From Bacteroidales bacterium (GTDB lineage: Bacteria; Bacteroidota; Bacteroidia; Bacteroidales; VadinHA17): a stretch of 36,460 nucleotides of DNA. Each line of letters begins with the position of its first letter. The first letter of the stretch is position 1. A program made the translations under genes and the position numbers. Shown piece after piece: positions 1-7,834 of this stretch. The stretch is taken from NCBI GenBank assembly GCA_003141525.1, contig PLML01000048.1, positions 1 to 36,460 on the forward strand, written 5' to 3'. Below the pieces are notes generated by a model. It did not search any database. It was not told the origin of the DNA and saw nothing but the letters and a program-made list of their open reading frames with translations.

Positions 1-55
1 TATTTGTTTTAAACAACGGCACCAAAAAAAAAATGTATTTATAGGTGTCCCTGAT
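1..55 (+). promoter_or_regulatory. Conserved leader/operator element upstream of the first GH28 gene
   Basis: The first ~50 bases match, almost base for base, the minus-strand leader of the sugar isomerase-like gene near 17.8 kb. Both contain the inverted repeat TTGTTTnAAACAA (here 4-16), then ACGGCAC, an A-run, and a GGTGnCC block. The distance from the start of the conserved block to the ATG is 76 bases in both places. The palindrome looks like an operator for a dimeric regulator. No clear TAnnTTTG -7 box is visible inside the block, so whether it is promoter, operator or 5' UTR is open. The block may extend beyond the window edge. Confidence 0.55.
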
Positions 56-76
56 AAATAATAATTAAAAATCACT

Positions 77-1687
77 ATGAAAAACAAACATTTAAACATT
101 CTGCTATTTGGTTTGATTGTTTTGACCGTTATGGGCTGTCAGCAACAAACAACCTCATTCAATATTCTTGATTTTGGTGCTAAAGGCGACAACTTAACCG
201 TCAATACCAAAGCTATTAATAGTGCTATTGAAAAAGTAAGCGAAAAAGGCGGAGGTACTGTGGTGATCCCTTCCGGAACCTTCATTTCGGGTACTGTGGT
301 TTTGCTTTCTAATGTGAACCTTCATTTTGAACCGGGCTCAAAACTGGTTGGAAGCAAAGATACTTCCGACTACCTTATGCTGAAAAACGCCCTCTTCAGC
401 GAAGGGTATAACCGCAATGGATTGATTTATTCAGTGGATGCCGTCCATGTCTCTATTACAGGAACGGGCGAAATCAACGGGAACGGTACTTATTTTATGA
501 ATGGCATTGATAAACCCCACCTATTAAGCGGCTTCGACAGGAAATTCGTCAGGCAGGGAAACGAATTCATGAAGCCGGGAACTGTTTTTGAGGATGGCCC
601 GGTTTCGTATGCTTACCGTCCGGGGATGATGATTGTATTTGAACGATGCGAGAATATTCATATTTCCGGTGTAACACTGAAGGATTCACCCGAATGGACC
701 GTACGGATTGGAGATTGTGACAATGTAAATGTCGAAGGGATATCTATTCTCAATAATCCGCTTATACCCAACAACGATGGCATTCATTGTACCAATTCGC
801 GCAATATCCGGATATCTGACTGTAATATAATTGCCGGCGATGATGCCATTATTGTTACCGGTTTCAGCAATCAGCCCTCTCCAGACGATCCTGCCTGGAA
901 GGTTCCTTCTTTTGGAAATAAGACCGGTTATGCGGAGAATGTCACTGTTACAAATTGTGTGCTATCATCAAGGTCGGCTTGCATCCGGGTGGGTTATGGC
1001 AACCATCCTATCAGGAATCTCGTATTCAGTAACCTGGTGATGTATGAATCAAACCGGGGAATCGGTGTTTTTGCAAGGGATAACAGCAGAATCGAAAACG
1101 TCCTTTTTTCGAATATAATCATTAATACGCGGTTATATTCGGGGCATTGGTGGGGAAAAGGTGAACCCATTCATATTTCCTCTGGGCAGGATACCAAGAA
1201 CGGAAAACCCGGAATCATTAACAATATACGTTTTTCTAATATCACGGCAACCAGTGAAACAGGAATATTGATTTATGGCACGGAAAATAGTGTTATTGAT
1301 AATATCTGTCTTGAAAGTATTAAACTCACCATTAACAAAGGCAAGTATACAGAATCTTATGGAGGAAACTTCGATCTTCTTCCCGTTTACCCGTTGGAAA
1401 TTGCTATTTTCAAGCACGATATTCCAGGTTTGTATGCACAATATGTTAAGCATCTTACAGTTTCTCATTTTGAATTAAACTGGGGAACCGGACTACCTTC
1501 ATTCTTTACCAACGCAATTGAGATAAACCATTTCGGGAATATTCTGCTGGAAAGTATTGATGGAAACCCTGCTCCTGTTTCAAAAGGCCTTTCTGCAATT
1601 ATGTTGCGCGATGGAACAAATGCTGTATTGCGAAACTGCAGCACAAATGATGGGTCTGTTCTCTTAAAAAAAGAAATGGTAAAATAG
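77..1687 (+). CDS. GH28-family polygalacturonase-like lipoprotein
   Basis: This is a secreted right-handed parallel beta-helix glycosidase of family GH28, expected to remove galacturonate-type residues from pectin. Residues 1-20 are a lipoprotein signal ending in a lipobox with Cys21, so it is probably anchored to the outer membrane. The pectate-lyase-superfamily N-terminal coil follows (FNILDFGAKGD, 28-38). The two acidic GH28 motifs are present: NNDG with Asp234, and GDD with Asp255/Asp256. The canonical GHG histidine motif is replaced by SAC near residue 301 and the RIK motif is not recognisable, which is common in divergent bacterial GH28 clades that do not act on plain homogalacturonan. 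At 536 residues the length is normal. It starts the glycosidase run and carries the leader shared with the 17.7 kb gene. Family call is firm; substrate is inferred. Confidence 0.9.
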   Translation: MKNKHLNILLFGLIVLTVMGCQQQTTSFNILDFGAKGDNLTVNTKAINSAIEKVSEKGGGTVVIPSGTFISGTVVLLSNVNLHFEPGSKLVGSKDTSDYLMLKNALFSEGYNRNGLIYSVDAVHVSITGTGEINGNGTYFMNGIDKPHLLSGFDRKFVRQGNEFMKPGTVFEDGPVSYAYRPGMMIVFERCENIHISGVTLKDSPEWTVRIGDCDNVNVEGISILNNPLIPNNDGIHCTNSRNIRISDCNIIAGDDAIIVTGFSNQPSPDDPAWKVPSFGNKTGYAENVTVTNCVLSSRSACIRVGYGNHPIRNLVFSNLVMYESNRGIGVFARDNSRIENVLFSNIIINTRLYSGHWWGKGEPIHISSGQDTKNGKPGIINNIRFSNITATSETGILIYGTENSVIDNICLESIKLTINKGKYTESYGGNFDLLPVYPLEIAIFKHDIPGLYAQYVKHLTVSHFELNWGTGLPSFFTNAIEINHFGNILLESIDGNPAPVSKGLSAIMLRDGTNAVLRNCSTNDGSVLLKKEMVK

Positions 1688-1964
1688 TTTTTCGAGGTGA
1701 ACTTATACAAGTAAGTTGTTAACTTGAATATATTATAAATTTAAATAACTGATAGATAGCAAAACAGAAATTGTTTAAAAATAAATCTTCAGATTCGATA
1801 ATTAAAAAACTATAGTAAATTGACTTCGATATAAAAAAATCGATTGACGGGTTCTGCGATTTTTCTTGAAGAAATAGATAAAAATTAATTTTTAGAATCC
1901 CCCTTAAATCAGTTTACAAGAAATGTTTAAAACAAAACTATTTCGCGGTATTATTTTCAAGGAG

Positions 1965-3470
1965 ATGAAGAACTGCATCAGAAAGATCTCTAATAAAAAA
2001 ATAATAGCTTTTTCAATATGCATTTTCCTGATCCTTTTTACTTTCCGGATAAATGCCAGGGATTATAACACGTCGCTTTTTGGCATAAAATCCAATGGAA
2101 CTACCTTAAATACAAACTCCATACAAAAGGCTATAGATTTCATTCATGAGAATGGCGGAGGCAGACTGGTTTTCTATGTTGGACGATACCTTACCGGAAG
2201 CATTCATCTTAAATCAAATGTCACTATTCAGTTAGAAGAGGGTGCTGTTCTGGTTGGCTCAACTAATCCATTTGATTATGAACATATTACAGGCTGGACA
2301 GCCCTTATCTTTGCTCACGATCAGCAAAATATAGGTATCACCGGCAAAGGTATAATTGACGGACAGGGATTCATTGTTGCCACTAACCTGGTCAACCTTA
2401 TTCAAAATGGGGTAGTGAAGGATCCACTGAGAAATGACCGGCCCAGCGAGACAATCCGCCCTTTAAATATCTATTTCAGAGGCTGTAAAAACATTACGAT
2501 ACGGGGAATAACTTTAAAAAATCCGGCCAGCTGGAACCAGGAATATGATCAATGCAGGAATGTTATTATCGACAGGATCATAGTCGACAGTAAATCGTAC
2601 TGGAACAATGACGGCGTTGACATCGTTGACTGTGATAGCGTGAGTGTCACAAACTCCTATTTTGATTCTGCCGATGATGGGATATGTTTAAAATCTCACA
2701 GCGCGGATTTTATTTGTATGAATGTTTATATACATAATAATACTGTTCGTACAAGTGCTAACGGTATCAAGTTTGGAACAGCTTCATATGGTGGTTTCCG
2801 TAATATTAAAATCATTAAGAATCTGGTTTTTGATACTTACAGGTCAGCTATAACTTTTGCTGCAGTTGACGGAGGTATTGTTGAAGATGTAATAGTTGAC
2901 AGTCTCAGGTCAATCAATACAGGTAACGTTATTTTTCTCAGGATAGGTGAACGCAGAGCTGGAAAGAAAGGCAAGATGAGCAACATAAACATATCAAATG
3001 TATATGGAGAGGTTCCTTTGACCAAACCCGATGCAGGATATAATTATGAGGGTCCTGTGGAAGATATGCCCAGAAATGTCTCGCCAGCATCAATAGTCGG
3101 AATGCCTGATGCTTTAATACAAAATGTTTCATTGAGGAATGTTGAAATTCATTACCCGGGAGGTGGAAATCCTGCCTTTGCCCAAGTTGGCCTTGATGAG
3201 CTGCAAAAGGTTCCCGAGTTGCCATCAAATTATCCTGAGTTTTCAATGTTTAAGGAGTTGCCTGCCTGGGGATTTTATATTCGTCATGCAGAAGGGATAA
3301 CATTCGAAAATGTAACGCTTATCTGTGAAAAGAAAGATTACAGGAAAGCAATAGTTTTGGATGATGTTGCTGGTGCGACTTTCAAATCTCTCAAAGTAGT
3401 CCAGCCTGGAAGTAACAACGAACCTGTTTTTTCTTTCAGATCAAGAAGCGTGACTTTTATCAAAAATTAA
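1965..3470 (+). CDS. GH28-family glycoside hydrolase, exported
   Basis: A second GH28 beta-helix enzyme. The chosen start (MKNCIRK) gives a typical signal peptide with a basic n-region and a long hydrophobic core; an in-frame ATG at 1923 would add 14 residues in front of that signal and is less likely. Numbering from 1923, the beta-helix begins at about residue 48 (YNTSLFGIKSNG), NNDG has Asp230 and ADDG has Asp251/Asp252. As in its neighbours the GHG histidine is missing (ANG in the equivalent strand). It is not close in sequence to the other three, so the set is not a recent tandem duplication. It lies 277 bases after the first GH28 with no terminator seen between them. Precise substrate cannot be told. 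Confidence 0.88.
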   Translation: MKNCIRKISNKKIIAFSICIFLILFTFRINARDYNTSLFGIKSNGTTLNTNSIQKAIDFIHENGGGRLVFYVGRYLTGSIHLKSNVTIQLEEGAVLVGSTNPFDYEHITGWTALIFAHDQQNIGITGKGIIDGQGFIVATNLVNLIQNGVVKDPLRNDRPSETIRPLNIYFRGCKNITIRGITLKNPASWNQEYDQCRNVIIDRIIVDSKSYWNNDGVDIVDCDSVSVTNSYFDSADDGICLKSHSADFICMNVYIHNNTVRTSANGIKFGTASYGGFRNIKIIKNLVFDTYRSAITFAAVDGGIVEDVIVDSLRSINTGNVIFLRIGERRAGKKGKMSNINISNVYGEVPLTKPDAGYNYEGPVEDMPRNVSPASIVGMPDALIQNVSLRNVEIHYPGGGNPAFAQVGLDELQKVPELPSNYPEFSMFKELPAWGFYIRHAEGITFENVTLICEKKDYRKAIVLDDVAGATFKSLKVVQPGSNNEPVFSFRSRSVTFIKN

Positions 3471-3476
3471 TTCGCT

Positions 3477-3599
3477 TGAAAGAATATATTTAAAATTTCA
3501 ATTATAAAGAAATTTAACCTTAAGAATAAGCATATAATACTACTTGGAGTTTTTCTTTTTGTTGTTATAATTCTTTTTACCATACCTCGTGCTGGTTGA
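3477..3599 (+). pseudogene. Orphan signal-peptide-like remnant
   Basis: Between two stop codons, 3477-3479 (TGA) and 3597-3599 (TGA), lies an open stretch reading KNKHIILLGVFLFVVIILF, a basic n-region followed by a hydrophobic core, as in an export signal. It has no ATG, GTG or TTG start in a sensible place and ends right after the hydrophobic segment. It may be the 5' scrap of a deleted secreted gene. Chance AT-rich translation can look similar, so this is weak. Confidence 0.25.
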
Positions 3600-3662
3600 T
3601 GGTACGTTTTGAGCACAGTCCTGAACTGATTGGAAGAAAGCAGGATATCAAAAATTCAAAAA

Positions 3663-4281
3663 ATGAACAAAATTTCAAAAAGTATTTTAGCCCTGATTAT
3701 TTTTGCAGGCTGTAGTGTTAATACTCCTGAATACTGGGGATTAAGTGAAGATATAATTATATCAAAAAAAGACACCATTCTTTCCGATAAAATTGTTTAT
3801 CATGAAGTTCGTGTTGATGAAAATGGAAATATACTTCCCTGGTATTCTGCTAATCCGGGAGAATCAAGTACGAATGTTAAACTGGGCAACCTATACGGTT
3901 GACAACGACGGTAAGAACTTTTACCCAACCAATGATATCTGGATGACTGATGGTTATGGCGATTATACCCGTCATTATTTACGGGCAATGGCTGCAGCAC
4001 CTCAATTAGCGCCTGAAAGTTCCGACCATTTATTAAAGACATCCTCTGTAGTAAGCAAAATAACTTATCAGCTTAACCTGATTAATTATACCACTTTTGA
4101 TAAGAAATCACAGGAAATATTCAGGTTAACTTCACTCCCCAAAAAGGTAACAGTTAATGGAACAGATTTAAAAGAAGTGGCTGATGATTCAAACGAAGGT
4201 TGGACATGGCAGACACTTGATGCAGGGGGTATTCTTACGGTGACGCATACAACTGGAAATTCAATTTCAATTCGCAAATAA
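3663..4281 (+). pseudogene. Internally deleted, frameshifted secreted protein of a pectin locus
   Basis: The 5' part (from the ATG at 3663) encodes a lipoprotein signal (ALIIFAGCS) and an N-terminal segment ending ENGNILPWYSANPGES. It then reads into a stop at 3900-3902. A second frame, open from about 3870 to 4281, encodes a convincing C-terminus: WMTDGYGDYTRHYLRAMAAA, then a beta-rich tail (VTVNGTDLK, GWTWQTLDAGG, LTVTHTTG). The two parts are in different frames and the combined length (~200 residues) looks too short to hold a catalytic domain, so the middle appears to have been deleted with a frame change near 3868. The intact family is probably a large secreted carbohydrate-active protein, but I cannot name it. 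The scar lies between two intact GH28 genes. Confidence 0.7.
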
Positions 4282-4300
4282 AATTAGAAACTTAGGTGAA

Positions 4301-5956
4301 ATGAGGAAAAAATATAATTACAAGAGTTCAAATATTTTAAATGAAAAAGTAAACCGCAGGGAAATGATTGCGCGTGGGGCAGTATTAACCGGTGCAGGAT
4401 TATTTGGGGCTGCTTTTACCGGTAAAGCTGAAATACCAGGGTTACAACAAACAGGTAACTTTTTTAATGTGAAAGACTTTGGCGCTTCCGGCAAACGTGA
4501 GGAAAAGGCAACAAATCCAATCAGGGCTGCGGTGGAAGCATGTACTTCTGCAGGTGGTGGGACTGTTTATGTTCCACCAGGTGATTATACAGTTGGTACT
4601 ATTCAAATGAAGGATAATGTTAACCTATGCCTTGAAGCCGGGGCAACTTTTTTCCTGAGTCAGGATCAGGATGATTTTATACAGGGAGCTCTTTCCATGA
4701 TTTATGCAAAAGATGCAAATAATTTTGCTGTTACTGGCAGGGGAACATTTAACGGGCTGGCTCAATATGAGTTTGTTGATATGCAAGGTATCGATGTTGA
4801 AATTGTTGAGGAAATTGAGCTTGCTCGTGCTGCCGGTATTGATATGCGCCGTTATTACAGGACTGGTAGGCAAACATTTATGTTTGTGCTGAACGATTGC
4901 AAAAACGTAATGTTGGAGGATATATCAATCATAAATTCGCCTTTATGGACAATTCGTTTAAATAATTGTGATCGTGTTACAATTCATGGGGTTTATCTTT
5001 ATTCCGATTTGGAAAAAGGTGTAAATGCTGATGGTATTGACATTTGTTCATCAAGAAATGTGACTATCTCTGATTCTATTATTATTACTGCTGATGACTC
5101 AATTGTTTTGAAAACCCCAAAAGAAAGTGGGCAGGAGGGACCTGTCAATGTAACCGAGAATATTGTAGTGACCAATTGTATTTTGTCTTCTTCATCTACT
5201 CCATTGATGATTGGAACAGAGACTTTTGCTGATGTCAGACATGTGCTTTTTAATAATTGCGCCATTCATAATTCGAATAAAGGCTTTGGCATCAATGTTC
5301 AGGATGGGGCAACTGTTCATGATATAATATTTAGTAATCTGACGATTGAAACGAACAGGAGGCATTGGAACTGGTGGGGAAGTGCCGAAATGTGTAAATT
5401 TGTTTTGAAAAAGCGTGAGGAAGATTCAAAATTGGGTAGAATTAAAGACATCATTATTGATAATATTATTTGTGCACCAAGGGGAACAAGTACCATAAAA
5501 GGTAATGCTGATCAGCCCTTGGAGAATTTCAGGATATCTAATATACAAATGAATATGCTTCCTGAAGATGCAAAGGATAAAAGGACTAAAAATGCATTGG
5601 AAATTGAAAATGTCAAAGGTTTACGCATTGAAGATTTGACAATCGATTGGGATGAAGAACATGTTGAGGAAAATTGGCAAAGTGCACTTGTCATGAAAAG
5701 AGTTTCTGACTTTGAACTTGTTTCATTTAAAGGACGCCAGGGATTGAAAAATGGCGATAACCCTGCAATTGTAATGGAAGATACATCGGATGGTTTAATA
5801 CGTGATTCTAAAGCAATTGAAGGTTGTGGAACATTTGTATATTTTAAGGGAATTGACACCAAAGAAATAGAGGTTAGAAATAACAATTTGAAAAAATCAG
5901 GGAAAGGTATTTCATTTGAAAATGAAGGACTTAAGAAAGCAGTAGAAATTAAATAA
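4301..5956 (+). CDS. GH28-family glycoside hydrolase with Tat-like signal
   Basis: A third GH28 enzyme, 551 residues. The N-terminus has a long polar lead, then NRREMIARGAVLTGAGLFG (18-36), which reads as a twin-arginine-like export signal rather than a plain Sec signal. The beta-helix starts around FNVKDFGASGK (55-65). NADGID supplies Asp244 and ADD supplies Asp265/Asp266. The GHG motif is replaced by SSTPLMIG and the RIK equivalent by KGFGI. It begins only 19 bases after the preceding pseudogene, consistent with one transcript. The protein is notably acidic and its codons are more AT-rich by eye than those of the first GH28, hinting at a separate origin. Activity on pectin or a related uronate polymer is inferred from family and context. 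Confidence 0.88.
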   Translation: MRKKYNYKSSNILNEKVNRREMIARGAVLTGAGLFGAAFTGKAEIPGLQQTGNFFNVKDFGASGKREEKATNPIRAAVEACTSAGGGTVYVPPGDYTVGTIQMKDNVNLCLEAGATFFLSQDQDDFIQGALSMIYAKDANNFAVTGRGTFNGLAQYEFVDMQGIDVEIVEEIELARAAGIDMRRYYRTGRQTFMFVLNDCKNVMLEDISIINSPLWTIRLNNCDRVTIHGVYLYSDLEKGVNADGIDICSSRNVTISDSIIITADDSIVLKTPKESGQEGPVNVTENIVVTNCILSSSSTPLMIGTETFADVRHVLFNNCAIHNSNKGFGINVQDGATVHDIIFSNLTIETNRRHWNWWGSAEMCKFVLKKREEDSKLGRIKDIIIDNIICAPRGTSTIKGNADQPLENFRISNIQMNMLPEDAKDKRTKNALEIENVKGLRIEDLTIDWDEEHVEENWQSALVMKRVSDFELVSFKGRQGLKNGDNPAIVMEDTSDGLIRDSKAIEGCGTFVYFKGIDTKEIEVRNNNLKKSGKGISFENEGLKKAVEIK

Positions 5957-5986
5957 TAGTAAAGTACAAGTTTATTAATCCCAGCC

Positions 5987-6173
5987 ATGAAACTCGGTCA
6001 CGTCAAATCACTGATGATTGCTGCCCTGCTGGCGATCAGCCTGCGTGCTTCCCGTTTTCTCAATTTCATATGCGATGAACTGAATTTTCGAGGGCGATTG
6101 GCACGGTACCGCCTACCCCGCAGCCATAATGAAAGCATTTGTTCCCCTGTTGAGAAATAAAAGAGCCCAGTAG
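5987..6173 (+). pseudogene. Deleted secreted gene: signal peptide plus orphan C-terminus
   Basis: From the ATG at 5987 the translation MKLGHVKSLMIAALLAISLR is a signal peptide. It runs out of sense after about 25 residues and stops at 6158-6160. In another frame, 6087-6173 encodes GDWHGTAYPAAIMKAFVPLL and six more residues to a TAG; it is composed like a real protein tail. As with the 3663-4281 locus, both ends of one secreted gene seem to survive around a lost middle. I do not recognise the original family. A probable IS21-type end directly downstream suggests an insertion sequence took part in the loss. Confidence 0.5.
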
Positions 6174-6204
6174 TTTTATAATACAGTAGAAAAACCGCTG
6201 GTCT

Positions 6205-6254
6205 TGACAATTTCTGGCCGGAGTAAATTGACCACCCCTTGCCGGAATTAATGA
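6205..6254. mobile_element. Probable IS21-type terminal repeat remnant
   Basis: The stretch contains TGGCCGGAGTAAATTGACCA followed by CCCCT and then a second, partial TGCCGGAATTAAT unit. Tandem blocks of GGCCGGA / TGACCACCCC are typical of the multiple subterminal repeats of IS21-family elements in Bacteroidota, as I remember them. No istA or istB coding sequence remains, only this end; a further GTGGTCAA lies ~50 bases downstream at about 6301. The rest of the gap between 5957 and 6530 shows nothing else except the repeats listed upstream of the GH27 gene. Confidence 0.4.
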
Positions 6255-6386
6255 GTTGTTTTTAAGTTATGTACATTAATTGTAATCTAATTAGCTAAAT
6301 GTGGTCAATACGTGCGGCTTTTGCGCTATAGAGGCAATTCATGAAAACAAATTGGGTATCAATAAGAATATAAAATGTGTATCTTA

Positions 6387-6415
6387 TACCTTTTTAAAAG
6401 ATTTCTACCTTTTTA
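6387..6415 (+). promoter_or_regulatory. Direct repeat upstream of the GH27 gene
   Basis: The decamer TACCTTTTTA occurs at 6387-6396 and again at 6406-6415, a 19-base period (about two helical turns) that would place both copies on the same DNA face. It is ~120 bases before the GH27 start. Such phased direct repeats can be sites for two-component or AraC-type regulators of glycan loci. In AT-rich DNA a coincidence is possible. Confidence 0.25.
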
Positions 6416-6530
6416 CCGTATTAAATTTATAAAGGTGGATTTGTTTAATTTTATTCCTAACTTATGCTAATTAATTATTTATTAAAAAACATAGAGCAAC
6501 TCACATTTTATATTTATAACATTCAAACCT

Positions 6531-7793
6531 ATGAGAAGTACAAAATTAAGTATCATTACGATAGTTCTTGTTCAAGTAGCCTGCCTTAATGCTTTTACTC
6601 AAAAATTTGAAAATCTGGCATTGACTCCCCCGATGGGCTGGAATAGTTGGAATAAATTCGGATGCAACATCAATGAGAACATCATTCGCTATACAGCCGA
6701 TGCAATGGTTTCAAACGGTATGAAAGAGGCTGGGTATAGCTATATTTTAATAGACGATTGCTGGCAAGCGGGACGTGACAGCCTGGGTTTTATTGTTGCA
6801 GACCCTGAAAAGTTCCCTTCCGGGATAAAAGCGTTGGCCGATTATGTCCATTCCAAAGGGTTGAAATTTGGCATCTATTCCTGTGCAGGTCGAAAAACGT
6901 GTGGAAACAGACCCGGTAGCAGGGGACACGAATTTCAGGATGCTATGTCGTATGCAAATTGGGGAGTGGATTATCTGAAATACGACTGGTGTAATACCGA
7001 AGGACAAAATGCTTCTGAATCTTATTCTTTAATGCGCGATGCTCTTTTTGAGGCCGGTCGGCCAATTGTTTTCAGTATTTGCGAATGGGGTTTGAGCAAA
7101 CCCTGGGAATGGGCTACTGAAATAGGACACCTTTGGCGGACCACTGGTGATATTCAAAACAATTGGGATATTCCCGATGCAAAAGAAGGAAAATGCTGGG
7201 CTGGAGGAGTATTGATTAACCTTGATATGCAACAAGGATTGGAGAAATATGCCGGACCCGGACACTGGAATGACCCTGATATGCTTGAAGTAGGTAATGG
7301 AGGACTTACTGAAAACGAAGCCCGGTCCCATTTCAGCCTTTGGTGCATGTTGGCTGCACCACTTATTGCTGGAAATGACTTAACCCAAATGGATCCTGTA
7401 TCGAAGGATATTCTAATCAATAAGGACATGATTGCTATAGATCAGGACAAACTGGGCAAACAAGGATATAAAATAAAAGACTACGGGGAAATAGAAGTCT
7501 ATTACAAGCCTTTGAACAACAGCGATATGGCAATTTGTTTTTTCAACAGGCTCGACTACCCCATCCAGGTTGAATTTGACTGGACCTCAATGAGTTTATC
7601 GGCAACCCGTGATTCAAAACCTCTTCTATTAGGATTAAAAATTGACCGAAAGGATAATTATATTGAAGGTCAATACTCAATTTGGAATGTCTGGCAAAAG
7701 AAATCGGTTGGGACCACCAGTCAAAAATTTATTGCCTCATTGCAAGGTCATGATGTGATTGTGCTTCGCTTAACATCTGTAACAAAAAAATAA
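6531..7793 (+). CDS. GH27 alpha-galactosidase, exported
   Basis: This retaining alpha-galactosidase of clan GH-D removes terminal alpha-galactosyl (possibly beta-L-arabinopyranosyl) residues from pectin side chains or galactans. A Sec signal covers residues ~1-23. The family signature LTPPMGWNSWNKFGC is at 31-45. The nucleophile is Asp152 in YLKYDWCN, and the acid/base is the Asp of RTTGDI (Asp207). The conserved GHWNDPDML loop is at 244-252. The C-terminal ~110 residues form the expected beta-sandwich. At 420 residues it is full length. It lies 42 bases before the next GH28, suggesting co-transcription with it. Enzyme family is firm; galactose versus arabinopyranose specificity cannot be read from the sequence. 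Confidence 0.94.
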   Translation: MRSTKLSIITIVLVQVACLNAFTQKFENLALTPPMGWNSWNKFGCNINENIIRYTADAMVSNGMKEAGYSYILIDDCWQAGRDSLGFIVADPEKFPSGIKALADYVHSKGLKFGIYSCAGRKTCGNRPGSRGHEFQDAMSYANWGVDYLKYDWCNTEGQNASESYSLMRDALFEAGRPIVFSICEWGLSKPWEWATEIGHLWRTTGDIQNNWDIPDAKEGKCWAGGVLINLDMQQGLEKYAGPGHWNDPDMLEVGNGGLTENEARSHFSLWCMLAAPLIAGNDLTQMDPVSKDILINKDMIAIDQDKLGKQGYKIKDYGEIEVYYKPLNNSDMAICFFNRLDYPIQVEFDWTSMSLSATRDSKPLLLGLKIDRKDNYIEGQYSIWNVWQKKSVGTTSQKFIASLQGHDVIVLRLTSVTKK

Positions 7794-7834
7794 TCCAACA
7801 AGGAACTCTATACTTTTAATTAACCTGATTTACC

